Assembly: GCA_035771165.1 (NCBI GenBank) | Contig: JAWNZC010000446.1 | Location: 558,001-622,000 of the forward strand | From: Paragorgia papillata | Lineage: Eukaryota > Cnidaria > Anthozoa > Scleralcyonacea > Coralliidae | Direction of reading: 5' to 3' | Length of the DNA stretch: 64,000 nucleotides | Shown: positions 17,490-31,055 of the stretch, piece by piece | Layout of the letters: each line of letters opens with the position of its first letter | Position numbering within the stretch: position 1 is the stretch's first letter | The notes under the pieces: generated by a model | What the model was told of the DNA's origin: nothing | Databases searched by the model: none | The model's input: only the letters and a program-made list of their open reading frames with translations | Made by a program: the position numbers and the translations under genes

Positions 17490-19979
17490 GTAAGTAATTT
17501 AATTTATTATGAAGCATTTACTTCCCAGAGGCTCTCGCTTGACTAGTAAAATTGTCTCGCGTTAGACAGTACTGAATAACAAGAAGGCCGTCTACGACCA
17601 TCTTTATACCCTTCTAGGAGACAAAGGGCTAAAATATGATTAATCTTTCTGGGGGGGGAAATTTGAACCTCGCAATGCTGCTACTTCTGACGTCACAAGT
17701 GGGTCTGCGTGCTACTGGGTTAGTTGTTGTGATTTAATTATTTGTTGCGACAGATTAAAAGGAAATCAATAATTTAAGAGTTGTGGAACTAGATAAAATG
17801 TTTGCACATTTGTTTTTTTGTATTCTAGCATGACAATCGTAATATCTTCTCAAGATGATACTGACTTTATACTGATATGTATATATATATGATGATACTG
17901 ATTTATATCTGATAAAACACGAACTGCGAGTTTATTGAACGGCTTCAAAAACGAACCACTTGGTAAGTTCATTGGTGTAGTAAGTTTGAAAAATAACCTT
18001 GTCTAAGCCGAGAAAATCAAAGCTAAAATTTATGTAAATCAGGAGGTATCTTTATCACATATAAAGACACGATACGGTCATGATTTTCTTTTGTGTTTTC
18101 CTCATGAATTATTAATGAGTTTTTGAAGTAAAAATAAGAATGCAATGCGTACATGTGACTACTGCTGTTAGGACTTACAAGTATACATTTGATTGTAAAA
18201 CACAGAAAAATATATGGAGGGAATTAAGGAGAAGTAACAGGTGAAAATGTGCGAAAAGCAAACAGTCACACACAGAAATTGATAGTTATTTAAATTGATT
18301 TATATTGCTCATTTCAACATGGTGTGCGCATACTCTACATGCAACTTTATCAATGATAGAAAACGTTAAAGTTTATCAATTGAGAATGTGGAAAGTGTGA
18401 CACTTGACATTCAGTCAGATCACAGAGTATAATAGATACACCAGACAGAACCTCGATTTGCATCCGTACCTTTGAAGATTTAGTCTTCGTGCATGTTACT
18501 TTGCGTATCTATACGCATTGCCATTTGTCACTATTTACCCTGGAAATTTTTCACCAGTATTTTTTATCTTCCCGGCATCTCAAATGTTGTCGTCATTGTG
18601 TCGCCATTACTCACCAGACTTGTAAATTCCAACAGCAGCTTTGACTGCTAATAGGGACGGTGGGACGCACCAAAATGGCGTAGATGGCATAGCCTATTGT
18701 TGGTATAGCCCCCTAGCCCCATTCCTTATAATTGAGAAAAAGGTAACAAGTGTTTACACGAGTCAGACTTGTAGTGTATCTATACTTTTCTGTGTGTCAG
18801 ATCGCTGCCTGTGGTCTGCACGAACTTCTTTAATTTGCTTTTATTCATGTACAAGATATTGAACAACACTTAATCAAACCAACAGTAAACAGTCAATATT
18901 TTGTAATGTCTGCATGTCTAAGTGTCTGACGTTCCTATATTTAGTATAAAATGCAGTGCATTGTGATCATGATATACATGTGTCACTGACCAGTGAGCAC
19001 AATGCACAATTCAATCAAAATTGAAATGATTTTACTATCTTAAATGATTTCTATAGTACATCCGATGTACTATTATATCCTATACTTTATGTTGCTTTTT
19101 TATTGCTGGCTATATTTTTTAATTATATTTTCTGATGTTTCGACAATCGCAGCTACGGTCATCTTTAATCACTATCACCACCGCCGATTGTTTTTGAAGA
19201 TCACATGCACTAACTTAGACAATCAACCTTTACAAACGTCATGCACTAATACCCCTAGGTGCAAATTCAAATTCAAAATTATAACGGACAATTTATCAAA
19301 ATACTTAAACAATATAGTTATGTGTATATAACTGTATATGTGTTGCATAATTTTAAATATATTACTACTGTATCAAGCATTTTATTCATTGAGTGATTAC
19401 CGATGCTTTGGACAATTTATCTTTGTAAGGGATCCAACTTGCAGAGAAGCCTTTCGGATTGATAAATTAAACCGTCGTATACACCACATTCATAATGGCG
19501 ATTAATTTGAATATACTTTTATGTGTATCTTACTCAACTTTTCTTGCCTCGTTTGTGTGTCTGCAATTAAAAAGAATTTTTGGTTCATATCAAAGCTAGA
19601 AAAACTCATTTGTAGATGCACGTAAAAGAATATTTAAAGTGAAGGCCTTTATGAAAGTGGTCTTTTGAGCTCTTGCACGTATTCCCAAGCTGGGTGGAAA
19701 ATATATATAAACAAAAGGATTACCATCATCATTTGGTCCAACATGGCAACTTTGACGTCACCTGCAAGAGCCCAATACCCTTTAGGACTTAATGATTTGG
19801 AGATTGAATGAATATTTTAGTGTATGCAAATTCTTATGTAGTATAGAAAGAACTCTAATTTTGACTTGTATTTACGAATCTAAAGAAGGGAGAGTGCTCC
19901 GAAATGTACGTATGTAGACATGATTAATAAAGTGTTTTTTTGATAATTATAAATCTATTTTACTTTATGGCGAAAGGGC

Positions 19980-20011
<32 letters not shown>

Positions 20012-20089
20012 TGTGAAAGTTGCTCGTCTAGGTTAATGTAGACTCGCTTTATTGATATTTAATGCTATGTTTCTTGAACAACTTTGTAG
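17490..20089 (+). other. Intron between FN3 exons
   Basis: No coding signal seen. It contains a dispersed AT-rich repeat at about 18,020-18,130 (shared with 32,250-32,370), an imperfect duplication around 17,850-17,915, and an (AT)n tract at 19989-20012. Confidence 0.6.
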
Positions 20090-20401
20090 AGCCTGCTAAA
20101 GGACCGACTATTGACAGAATAACGTCTCCGACATCTACTAAACTAAATGTTACATGGTCTAAGTTGTCACATGACGACGCAAATGGAAATATAACCAGTT
20201 ATATTGTCTGTTATCAAATTGCAAGCGGTGGAAGTATTGCCTCTTGTAGCAATAGCAAGACAGTCTATGGTGCTGACAATACGACGGTGATTTTAAGTGG
20301 TTTAAAGAAGGCTAAAACCTATGAGGTTGCGGTTAAAGCTACTAATGGGGCAGGAACCGGAGTTCTTGGCACTAAAAAGAGTGGAAAAACCCTTGAAGAT
20401 A
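20090..20401 (+). CDS. FN3-domain exon 2 (receptor gene 1)
   Basis: 312 bases, phase 1-1, acceptor TTTGTAG and donor GTAAGT. One FN3 domain, intact: GPTIDRITSPTSTKLNVTWS, NITSYIVCYQ and LSGLKKAKTYEVAVKATNGA. It is nearly the same length and sequence as the exon at 17178, so the pair arose by tandem exon duplication. Confidence 0.85.
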
Positions 20402-21699
20402 GTAAGTAAATTAATGTATTATTATATATAATTAAACTGAGTCTCGGTCACTTTGGCGGCTTCTCCTTGGTTTTTTACGTCCTAAAACGGTTATGCATTT
20501 TATATTCGCCTCGTATTTCCACTAGGCATTTTTCCGGTTGAAATGACGTCATTCATGTTTCTATCACAGTACAGAGACACGCAAGTGATTTTCTATTTGT
20601 TAAATATATATGTGTGTGGACGGACCATGCGCGGTGAACTGGTGAAGATTGTGGGGCACTGGGAACAATATAGTTCTTAACAATAAGATTTCAACTAACA
20701 ACATCATTTATTTTTGTCAAAAAGACTTGAGAAAAGGGCCTTTGGGATACATATATAACTTTTAAAAGAACAGAAACAAATCAACGTTTACGTATATAAA
20801 AGCAGAACAACATCCTGAGTAGAACGACAACCGTCAAACCGAAACTCGAAAGGAGTAAAAAGCAATAGTATTAAAACTAGAACTGACCGACGAAGAAAAG
20901 ACAGAAAAGACAGTTAATACGGTAAAATATAGCCAGCAGCCGCTCTCAGTAATCACGAACATTTAATAGCAAAACTGTTCGAGCTCTATGGTTCGAGTTC
21001 AGTTCCCTGTTTACATCCTATCACTGTTAATTTTGTTTTCTATTTTAAAGTATTTTAAACGTAAGTTTATTCATTGCATGTTTTTATTTGCTCGTTGTAT
21101 TTTTGACCTCTGCATGTTGCCGTCTTAATATAACTTTTTTTAAATAGCTTTTTTATTGTAATTTGGCATAAAAATCGGAAAAGGAGCAATTAATTCTTCT
21201 TCTGTAAAACGTACAAGTTCTCTTGAAATATTTATTAACATGTATGAAGACCAGTGAACCCCATTTTCTATATGAAGGAAGAATGGGAGGAGAGTATGAA
21301 GTTCACTGGCAAAGACACTTCGGATTTCGAATTTGTTATTTGAAATGCCATAAATGAATATTAAACCGTGGCAGCCAACCAGGCAGTTGTTTGAGTAATT
21401 TTCAATCAATTCAATGCCTTTGGAAAATGGAAATATTTTTAGATGCTCTGGCAATGTTCTTTGTAAACATGGAAAGAAAGAACTTTAAAATATAACCCTA
21501 ATATTTTGCTGACAATTTGATGCCTGCTTCAGTAGCCTGCTGGTAACATCGTCGGTTGGCATGCGAGTGTGGTCGAATTCAAACCTTGGATGCGACTTGC
21601 AATTTTGTTCATCTCAATTTTTTTTTGGAATATCGTCCTTAAATTTTCTTTGTTTCTCGTTACCTTTTCCTTTAAAAAATTAAACATTTTTTTAGTTAA

Positions 21700-22896
21700 A
21701 CATTTTTTTAATTTTAAATATTCTTTATTTTTTATTTTATTTTATTTGCTTTGCCACAACATTATATCACATGAATACAACAAGTAACATAGTGGCTGGG
21801 AGAAAAACAGGACTATCGCCCCAATTGACATTTTCCCCCAAACAAGTTGAGAAGCGGTAATATATATAAAAAAAAAGAAAAAATTAAAAAGAAAACTTAA
21901 AAAAAAAAAGGAGAAAAAAAAAAGAAAAAAAAAGTTGACTATGGCGGCTGGTAAGTTGAGAGCTTATCCTTATAGTAACACTTTAACTTACACTTAAACT
22001 GACTAATACTACTGCAGCATTTGATAGTAGTAGACAAGCTATTCCAAAGGCTGATAGTTCTCGGAAAGAAAGAACATCTAAAATAATTTTGTTTGTGGGT
22101 GGTCAAAGGACGGTAATTATTAGGATCAAAGTTCCTAGTATTGTGAGAAGGACAAGCAGGTGTAAAGTATTTATCAAAGTTAACATTAATAAGACCATTC
22201 TTATATTTAAAAAGTAGTGAAACGTCAGACAGTTCGCGTCTAAATTCAAGCGGTAGCAAATCAAGTGAGACGAGTCTTTCCTTGTAGCTTAACTCCTCGG
22301 AGGGATAGTTGAGAATAAACTTTGTGGCTCGACGTTGGATGTTTTCAATTAATCGGCGGTGTTTCAAGGTAAAGGGAGACCAGACGTTGGAGCAGTATTC
22401 TAGGCGAGGCCGAACAAGGGAGCAGTAAAGCAGTTTTCTGGTTTTGACATCAGATAGGTCTCTGCCGCAGACTCTTTTGATTAGGCCAAGGGTCTTGTTT
22501 GCCTTTGCGCATGTCTCTTCGATATATCTGGACCAGGATAAGTCCCGGGCAACAGTTACTCCCAGGTCCTTGATATAAGGCACGCATTCCAAAGAATTTT
22601 CCTCGAGCTGGTAGTCATAGGTGTTACTGACAGGAGATGTTTTGCGAGACATGTGCATGACTTTACATTTGGAGGCGTTGAATGACATGTCCCAGTCAAC
22701 ACTCCACTTATGTAGAGAGTTGAGATCAGCCTGAAGCCCGTGGGATGCACTTTCTAGATCCATAGCTCTATAGAGCTTCGAATCGTCAGCAAACAGAGCC
22801 AAGTTCGAACCATTTTGGATGTATTCAGGCATATCGTTTGCGTACACAAGGAATAGAAACGGACCAAGTATAGATCCCTGTGGGACGCCTGAAGTA
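21700..22896 (-). mobile_element. 5'-truncated non-LTR retrotransposon (reverse transcriptase C-terminal part)
   Basis: The minus-strand frame from about 22,896 to 21,939 is intact and encodes the reverse transcriptase from GVPQGSILGP through LALFADDSKLYR (the catalytic box, here ADD) to the thumb (KDLGVTVARDLSWSRYI, TRKLLYCSLVRPRLEYCSNVW, QRRATKFILNYP) and the terminal SLWNSLST region. Upstream an in-frame stop shows that the element is 5'-truncated, the usual result of incomplete reverse transcription. The 3' tail runs through pyrimidine-rich DNA to an AAATAAAATAAAATAAA-like tail near 21,720. The type is common in coral genomes (CR1/Jockey-like; the exact clade is not determined). Confidence 0.88.
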
Positions 22897-23732
22897 CTAT
22901 AATTAATTTACTTATTTTAAGTTCTAGTCAGAGAGTTCTAGTATTCTACTAGAATTAAACTATTTTGATCGTTCCGATAGGAGGAGTGGTTATTTCCAGA
23001 TCCCCAATAGAAAAGAGCGCAAGCGGGGTTGGCATTAACATTTTCTAATCAAGGGGTATTTACAAAAAATTATGTAGAAGCGGGCGAGGGGTTAAATTAA
23101 ACGTCGAATTCCAGTCGAATTTAATTCATCACCATCGCATTATCCGTTTGACTCGGACGAATTTAATTGCTGAGACAAATTTAATTTGTTTGTCGAATGT
23201 ATAATCGAGTACGTTGTATAAGCCGTATACTTGCGTTGAAAAAAAAAAAGAAAAATTAATGTAATCAGACTCTAAATTACGTCACTGATTCGAAGGTATA
23301 TATAGAGCTAGGTTTCTGTGTATAAGTAAATTCAGACCTAGGATTGTTTCTTGTTCAAACCACGGTATTTGCATGGAAGGCCTTGAGATAATGGTAAAAA
23401 CAATTTAAAAATCGTTTTCTTGAAAGAAAAACATAAGAAATCCATGCTTAATATTGATGATGTCTTTATATGCACAAAGTACGATCATTCAAGCGGATGC
23501 AGGCAATGGATCTTATTAGTATTCTGTTAGCTTTTATTAAAAAATTATGATCTTTTTAGCTAAATGAACAAATAACAATAGACTTAACAGTTCATTTGTA
23601 TATAGAATAATAAAGCGGTCGTGGCTAAGGGACATCCGAAGTTGCGTTCGTTTCTTTGTTTAATGGTATAGTGGGCACAGCCAAGCATTTTAATCATATA
23701 CGTCATCTATGTGTGGGTCTGGTCAGCAGCCT

Positions 23733-23753
23733 GGGTTAGGGTTAGGGTTAGGG
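23733..23753 (+). repeat. Short interstitial telomere-like repeat
   Basis: GGG followed by three TTAGGG units, the metazoan telomere repeat. Too short to be a telomere; it may mark a repaired break. Confidence 0.9.
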
Positions 23754-23850
23754 AATATCGTGTTTCTATATTCCATAATAACTCGCTTACGGAGGTATAT
23801 ATGCAATCTCGGAGTGCCCTCTAGTTGTCTAATACATTCCTTATTTATAG

Positions 23851-24224
23851 GTACCTGATTCTCGCAAAGTCGATCGTTGGTGATATTGTTCGTATTGATA
23901 TTGACACTATGGACGTAAGTTCTTTGTATAATGGTGGTAGTTTTCCACAGTTTGTTTCTGTTGATGCAGACAATGCATTGGTCTACTGGGTCGACTATGA
24001 CAGCGTGAAAAAGAGGCATAAACTGATGGAAACTTATTATAGTGGAACCACATCAGATTTAAATGTTAGTTACCCTGGAGTAATCAAAATAACTCAAGAC
24101 ATACTTCATTTGTATGTGTTGGATCTTGCAAACAACCGAATAGATAAATATGAGAAAAATTCACTGCATAAAGTTGAAAGTACGGCATTGTCAGTCCCTA
24201 CAAATGAAATTATCACTGGATTCG
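23851..24224 (+). CDS. YWTD (LDL-receptor class B) propeller exon, receptor gene 1
   Basis: 374 bases, enters in phase 2 and leaves in phase 1 (acceptor TTTATAG, donor GTAAGT). The 124 residues contain GDIVRIDIDTMDVSSLY, PQFVSVDADNALVYWVDYDS (the YWTD-like motif) and LHLYVLDLANNRIDKYEK. These are the repeating strands of a six-bladed YWTD beta-propeller, of which about two to three blades are here; the others must lie in unseen exons. YWTD propellers followed by an EGF module occur in LDLR, SORL1 and ROS1/Sevenless-type receptors, and an EGF exon does follow at 24850. Confidence 0.78.
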
Positions 24225-24391
24225 GTAAGTAGAATTCTTGTTCATTTTTTTCGCCTGGGCTAGTAGAGCATGCGAATAAGTATTTGTGCATATTGTGGTA
24301 GAAAAAATGGTATAGATTTTCTTACCATTAACGTAAATTCTTCAGGCGTAAAATTACTAAGTACAACCATGCGAACATGAAAAGGGTGACT

Positions 24392-24457
24392 GGTAGAACA
24401 ATAGACTGCGGAATTTATTCATATATATGAATAAATTCCGCAGTCTATTGTTCTACC
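24392..24457. repeat. Perfect 66-bp palindrome in an intron
   Basis: Arms of about 29 bases (starting GGTAGAACAATAGACTGCGG) around an ATATATAT-type centre. No mismatch seen. It could form a hairpin or cruciform. Nothing else is recognised in the intron 24225-24849. Confidence 0.95.
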
Positions 24458-24849
24458 TGCAGCAACACATGCAGTATTTCCTTCATAACTTGAAAATTAT
24501 ATTAACATTCATTAATCCTAATTCTATACACTAAGCTGTCTATCTATTTATATACGCAATATACTATATACTACATATCGATATACTACGATATCAACAT
24601 ACGTTGATACGCAAAGCTAAGGGCGGCGGAACCGTGTAGGCAGATAGGGGTTCTAATTTCTAACATTTCCCAGGGAGCTTGCTCCAACACTCCCCAAAGA
24701 CGTGTGCACTTTTGATGCACAATACACCGCGTTTTTTGCCCTACTAACATTTTTCCCCGTTCTGTACTTTTGATACCACTGCGTTACCGACCAATTCAGC
24801 TAGCTATCATTTTAATTACCATGATCAATTTAGCTTGTTTCTTTAACAG

Positions 24850-24969
24850 ATGAAGATGAATGTTGTGTGGGAACTTACTGTAGTGTTCAATCGATTTGTA
24901 TAAATTATCCTGGTAGTTTTCAGTGTTGCAATGCAGGGTTTACGGGCAGTGAAACAGTGAGTTGCGAAG
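24850..24969 (+). CDS. EGF-like domain exon, receptor gene 1
   Basis: 120 bases, phase 1-1 (acceptor TTTAACAG, donor GTACGT). One EGF-like module, beginning DEDECC (calcium-binding type) with later Cys in TYC, SIC, QCC and SC. The CxC typical of EGF strands is replaced by CC in FQCCNAGFTG. It directly follows the YWTD exon in compatible phase, as in LDLR-type receptors where the EGF module caps the propeller. Confidence 0.82.
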
Positions 24970-25464
24970 GTACGTAGACCACCACGTTTTCCTTTGTAAA
25001 ATATTATTTTGCACATTTTCCATGCACATATATTTGCGAAGAAGTCTGCATGCTGAACTATACCATGCAGGTCGCAATTTAGAAGTAAATGTTTCAACAT
25101 TGAGTTTTTATTGAGCACTGACATTTCTGCTAAAACAGTTTAACACAAATCTATAAACAGGCGTCTTGTTTATTTCGTACGAAATATAGCTATAGAAGTT
25201 AAAAATTACGCCTTTTTTTTTTACGGCTACGAGTATTTTTATAACTGATTTTAATTTCAACGTTTTGGCTATCCTGAATTAGTCATTACCAGTAAATCAA
25301 AATTGTTGAATTTATAATCAAATGTTAACTTTATTTTGAGTGTCTATTGTTTTCTGTTTTATATTTAAGCTGGATATATTTTTTGTTTAAATAATTGTAG
25401 TCAATTAAAAACAAAGTAGCCAAACTTTTAAATGTTTTTTTTCAATACTACATGTATTTATTTA

Positions 25465-25508
<44 letters not shown>

Positions 25509-26516
25509 TATATACACCAAAAACTGATGGGGAAATTTTAGTGATAAAATAAGGAGTTGCATAAGAAGTAGATCTAGAGCAGAGTGCAATAAAATTAGCG
25601 ACACAATTATCCACAAGCCAGGATTAAGAAGGCAAAAAACAATATTATATTATCACATGCATTGAGCTGAATAATTTTAGTCAAAGATTTTTCGCCAAAA
25701 TTAAATAAAACGAAATAGGAAATAAGGAATCAAAAGGACTATTAAGACATTTTTGGAAATAAAGCTGTAAATTAACCGAAAAAGTACATTAAGGCTTTGA
25801 GTTTTTAAATTTGTTGAGTCAAAACTTGTAAAATGACATGAAATTAAATTTGTCCATTCGCAGGTGGTATATCAAAACTTTTGATTGATTTGCTGACAAA
25901 ATTCCTGTGTAGAAGATAAAGTTGTAAAAACTTCATTCGATTGCAGAACTTTGTTTATATATATATATATATATATAAATGTAAACTTTTGTTAATTTTC
26001 AATAACGATACAATATCTACTGTGATATTCTTGCCTTCGATCTTTTTGGCCGAGTGGTGTTTCACTCCTAAAAAACGTACGAGATTTTTTTGGAATTTTT
26101 GAAATGAGATTTTTGAGATTTTCTTAAATTCATATTGAGAATTTTTCAAATATTTCAAGAGTTCTAAGAATTTCCATTAATTTCCCGAGACTTTTATAGT
26201 TGTATTTTTATATTTTCGGAGATTTTTCTGACTTAGGATCTGCAGGGATTTCCACACTTTAAAGAATTTTTTAGTATACGATATTTTTTAGAGCAATTAT
26301 ACGCCCCTCGCGTTTGGCGAAATTAACTTAAATCCATTTGGCTGATTCAATTCAATCAATTAGTATATTTAATACATTGTATATAGTCATTACAAATTTG
26401 ATGCCAAAAATTTACACAATTTCGGTTGAGGCTTTTTTCAGTTGTCTGATCCTAACTCTTTTACTAAATCCCTTTTTGATTTTAAAATATTAAGAATGTC
26501 TTCACTTCATTTTTAG
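24970..26516 (+). other. Intron
   Basis: AT-rich, no coding signal. Contains (GT)n(AT)n at 25465-25510 and (AT)n at 25957-25977. Confidence 0.6.
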
Positions 26517-26786
26517 AGCGTGAAAAGCCAGCAATTACCAAACTGTTAGCATATTTTTCATCAATAAACGTTTCGTGGGAATATTCTAAAGATTTGGATG
26601 GAAGAATAACAAAAAACGAAGTTTGCATCGCAAGACCGAGAATTTGCAAAAATGTTGCTGGTGAAAAAAGATCTGTAACGTTAACCCATTTAATTCCCGG
26701 AACTAAATATAACATCACAGTTCAAGGATTTACATCAGCTGGAGCAGTTCAACTGGTTAAAGTGCAAGCAATGACAAAACAAAGTC
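26517..26786 (+). CDS. FN3-like domain exon 3, receptor gene 1
   Basis: 270 bases, phase 1-1 (acceptor CATTTTTAG, donor GTAAGT). An FN3-like domain: KPAITKLLAYFSSINVSWEY (core Trp), then LTHLIPGTKYNITVQGFTSA (the L-P-T-x-Y signature and strand F/G). It has diverged from the four near-identical FN3 exons, so it is an older module of the protein. Confidence 0.75.
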
Positions 26787-29098
26787 GTAAGTTTCCGACA
26801 TGTTAGTTTAATTATCATGCACAATAATTTAAGATCATTTTTCTTTTGTTTTCTATTTTACTTGTTTTCTATTTTGTTTGTTTTGTTGCTTAATTGCGCT
26901 TCCGGAAATTTCTTATTAAGTTTCATATGAAAATTTCATGTCTGGAATTAATATATGAAACTTTTATATATGACATTTTTATGCAAATTTTCATGTACAG
27001 AAATTTCATATGAAATACATGACTGTGGAATTCTAATTTTTTCGCAAGGAAACTTTCACATATGAAATAAGGTATCACGTATGAAAATTTTATATATAGA
27101 ATGTCCGGTATCACATATGACAATTTCATATAGAAAATGAGGTGTTTAATTACATATGAAAATGTTGTTGTACCAAGTTGCAATTCACCTGTTCCCCATA
27201 TAAAAGCTGGATAGTATTTTCATATTCGCTGTCACTGTAGTTGGCGTTGTGAATTCTTTCCAACTCTTTGTGAATTCTTTCCAATGAGTAATAATCCCGA
27301 AATCGACGTAATTTGAGACCCCAACCTCAGGGCCGACATCTGTGGCTTAACCGGTGGCAGACAGCAATCAGTGAGAATCTCGGCACGGCGACATCTTGTG
27401 TACATATTAAGTAATCTCTGTAAACAAATCGTCAGTAGCATCTAAAATGCTAGGCTTTTGATATAACTGGCACGATGCATGTGACCATGAGCAGCGCCTG
27501 ATTGTGGTATTTGTTTTGGTGATCCGCGCAAAACTTTATAAGGTTAACATTTGGTTTAAGATGTTGTTCTGGACTGTTTGGACTGTTCAATATCTTCGTT
27601 CCTTGGGCCTCCTCGGTAAACTCCAGTTTACCGAGGAGGTCCTGGTTCATTTCATCTCATCTCTAATCTGTTATCTCGATCATCTCTCGTCTTTTATATC
27701 TCATATCTTATATCTCTCATCTCTCATCTCATCCCTCATCTCAAACCACTTCTCATCTCATCTTTCATCTTATCTCATTTTATCTCGTCTCATTGCAACT
27801 CATCACAACTCATCTTGCAACCCATCGCAACTAATCTCATCCCATCTCAATTCAACTTAAGGTAATTCCTCAGTTTTGCATTGCGCAGCTTTTAATTTCT
27901 TCGCATAATTCTGCAATACTAATTCAAGATGTATCCAAGTGTTAGTGACGAAAACACATAACAATATCACTAAGGAGGCTAAATCAGCCAATAATACCTT
28001 TGACAAGAAGATACTAACTAATAACTTAATTTTGGTTTTTGAAAAAAATTAAAAATTTGTTGTGTGGTTTCGTATATATAGATGAAATGATAGGGAATAA
28101 TGCTCCATGTTCAAGCTTTAACCTTGTGTAGCTCACGAAGACCGCACTCGGTGTCGCACACTTTTTTTTTAATTACTTTTTTCTTTCACCAGCTCTACAG
28201 CATATATGAAAAAATAGAGAAAAAATAATTTCGATAATTTGAAATATCGTACGTTTCTCGTTCTTACGGCTTCAAAAAAACATGTAACAAGAAAGAATGT
28301 GGACATTCTTATATCGCAAAAATGTTTGTCAATTGTTATTTTCGTCGAATTTTTTTCCATTATTTGTTGCCACTGAATAGTTCATATATAAGTGCACCTA
28401 AAATATCAAATATTTTTCCAGTCAGTTTAAACTAAGTCCTTTTATGAAGGATTTTTTAAGATAACAAGACGAAATCAAGAGTTAGCCAAAATAGCTACAA
28501 ATTGAGAGAACATCATGGTTTACTGGCAACCATTTTAGACATTTTAAAGACATGCATATAACCATAAAAATAGCAATTTGGGGTTGCAAAAAAATCTTGA
28601 GATTCCATGTCCTGGCGTATTTGTATAGATATTAGCATGGTTTTGAGTGCAATTTGGAAAAACATGCACGAGTGAGTTTTTCAAAGACTATCAAAATAGT
28701 ACGAGTCCGAAGGACGATCTTAGCCACCATCTTTGTTTATTTTGTACAGGAGAACCTGGGTACGAGTTGGAAAATACCATCCGTCAAAATCCGCTGTAGA
28801 AAGTGATTGGTTCTTTTCATTTTTTTATTGTTTTTGATTTGGTTGATTGCCCTTATCCAATCAAACTGAGAAAAATTTTCATGTATATTATTAACACTAT
28901 AAAAACCTTGCTATCTCGAACTCGGTTTTCTCGAAACCCTTGCTAATATGTACGTAGAAATATTTTTTCACTGTTTTACGGTATAATTTACGGGTTTTTT
29001 TTAGCTCCAACTATTTTTTACCTTCTTGAGAGTTCGAGGTAACTGTTGGGTAATTCACTGTATTTACTTTCAAATTCTTCATCTCTATTTCATTACAG
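26787..29098 (+). other. Intron with simple repeats and a dispersed MITE
   Basis: Holds a stretch of diverged TTTCATATGAAA-like motifs at 26,920-27,170, a 32-bp palindrome at 27608-27639 (CCTCCTCGGTAAACT and its reverse complement), a degenerate (TCTCA)n tract at about 27,645-27,850 and one copy of a repeat beginning AAGGTAATTCCTCA at 27,860 that runs to about 28,560. A reverse copy of that repeat lies at 38,889-39,320. Confidence 0.6.
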
Positions 29099-29210
29099 AA
29101 ATAAACAAAGATTTATTTACTGACTCTGAATCACTGGGTGTAGACGTTCAGAAAACACAAGTATCGTTTAAATTGCCTAACTTAACCGCTACGGAAAACG
29201 ATGAAATACA
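29099..29210 (+). CDS. Membrane-proximal domain exon a, receptor gene 1
   Basis: 112 bases, phase 1 in and phase 2 out (acceptor TCATTACAG, donor GTAAGT). It encodes about 37 residues (INKDLFTDSESLGVDVQKTQ then VSFKLPNLTATENDEI) that look like the first strands of the membrane-proximal FN3-like domain of receptor tyrosine phosphatases and related receptors. The rest of the domain is in the next exon. Confidence 0.6.
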
Positions 29211-31055
29211 GTAAGTATTTTTATAGTACTTTGGCATGCATGTATATATAAATTGCTATTCGAAGCTATGTTCTGCTACCTGTGGTAGACCGAGTCTATG
29301 TTTCGGCTCCGAGTCTGTTTCTGTTTTTGGGCGACACAAAATTGCATTTTTGCACAATTTACTTCCGCTACTACTCATACTTCCGATGAGTTGTTAGCCG
29401 TGTGATAGAGTGAGACTGTGAGGCATGTAGTAAGTTCTTTGCTCCTTTTCCCTTTGGAGTTGGACAAAAAGTCGAACAGCTTTGCCTTTTGATCAAGGTG
29501 TTCTTGCACATTGTTGGTAGATTTCGAAATAGACTGAATGACTTTGTAGTTTTATAACAGTGATCAGATGTGGCTGACAACTGTCTTGACCGTAAATATG
29601 TTCACCAATGTGAGTTCAGTATGCACCACATTCCGCCTTCGATCTGATCTTCCTCGGCCCACTCCCATTCTGCGGAGGAGACCTCCGTACTTTGCCAGTA
29701 CCCGAATAGAACGTCTGATCCAGGCGTCTTGTTATATCATAAAAGTGTAAGTATATTTTTTTACTAATTTCATTGACGAGTTAATTTGTGTTTTGTAACT
29801 ATATTATTATGATGTTATTAATTAACGTGTGAATACTTAAAGTTATATAGATAAGTATTTTTAGACTTTAGTTCAGTATAATTTGTATTTTATATTTTTG
29901 GTACAATGATTGAAAGCGCTAATGGACTAAACGGAATTAGCGCTATATGAATATGTTGTTGTTGTTGTTGTTGTTGTTATTGTTATTTGTATTATTATTT
30001 TTATTATTATTATTGTTAATTATTATTATTGTATATAAGTTCATTATCTAGGAATCAGATATACTTTTTTCACTGTTAATTGATGTGGTGCTACAGTAGA
30101 TCGAAAAACGTTGCGAATTATTATATTGTCAAGTTGGTTCAATAGTGATACACTAGTTGGTTAATTAGAGTTGATTAGTATATTTAGAGAAAATTGAGCA
30201 AAATTTATGTTGCTTTTGAGACCAAAATACAACTTACTTCTAAACATAGCTTGAGATCGGCATAATTGTTTTGCACTGGACTGATAGAAAAGAACCAAAA
30301 AAATTAACAAAGCGCAACATATTTACATCAGCAATATTCAAACTATCAGGCAAACTAAATTTTAACTATCAGACAAAGTAGTGACTGCAAGAAGTGAACT
30401 TTTTAAAACGTTTAAAACTAGGCCCGTCACTGATGCAGTTGATCGGTTATGGCGCTGGCTATATTTTCAGAATTGCGTGTCGATTCACAGCCGTAATACT
30501 ATATGAAATCGGATCTTAAATCATAAATTTATCACACTTTTCTGCATAAGAAATTCAATGTGTCGTCGTTGCCGTTGGGTTGATCTGAAGAGCCGTTAGT
30601 TGCCTCCAAGATCCTTCAATTTCAAGATTTTTTATTGATCTGCGCTATTTACAAAAATATTATTTAATGACAAAACAAAATGCTTTTAGATTGCATGTTT
30701 TTCTTTGACAAATACGTTATTTTACACAACGAAATTGCGTTAATGTAGTTTACTGTTTTCAAGAATTATGTTAAGTTTGAAAAAACATTTTAAAAGTTTG
30801 TCAGAAAAATGAAGCTTATGCCTGCTAGTAATTTGCTGCACCCCTTTATTCATTCAAGTTGTTTGTCAGTTTTTACCACCAATTAGCTTTAATTGCTAAT
30901 CCGGCATCACGAGGGTTGCTACATGATGATTATATGTCGGACGTGACGATGTATATGCCCACCGATGCATGCTGTAAACGTGAGAATTATTTAAAACCTA
31001 CGATCCTGAATTCGTGTACGTCATATTCAATCGCAAAATTCAAATTTTTTATTAG

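Larger units (their letters stand above)
20402..23850 (+). other. Intron or introns with LINE insertion
   Basis: Splice phase changes from 1 (end of the FN3 exon) to 2 (start of the YWTD exon), so at least one further exon should lie here. I could not place it; a weak candidate is near 23,332-23,390 (EGF-like CSNHGIC). It also holds a minus-strand 5'-truncated LINE (21.7-22.9 kb), a frame at 21140-21454 (minus, 104 residues, no ATG, no recognised domain) and a short telomere-like repeat at 23733-23753. Confidence 0.5.
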
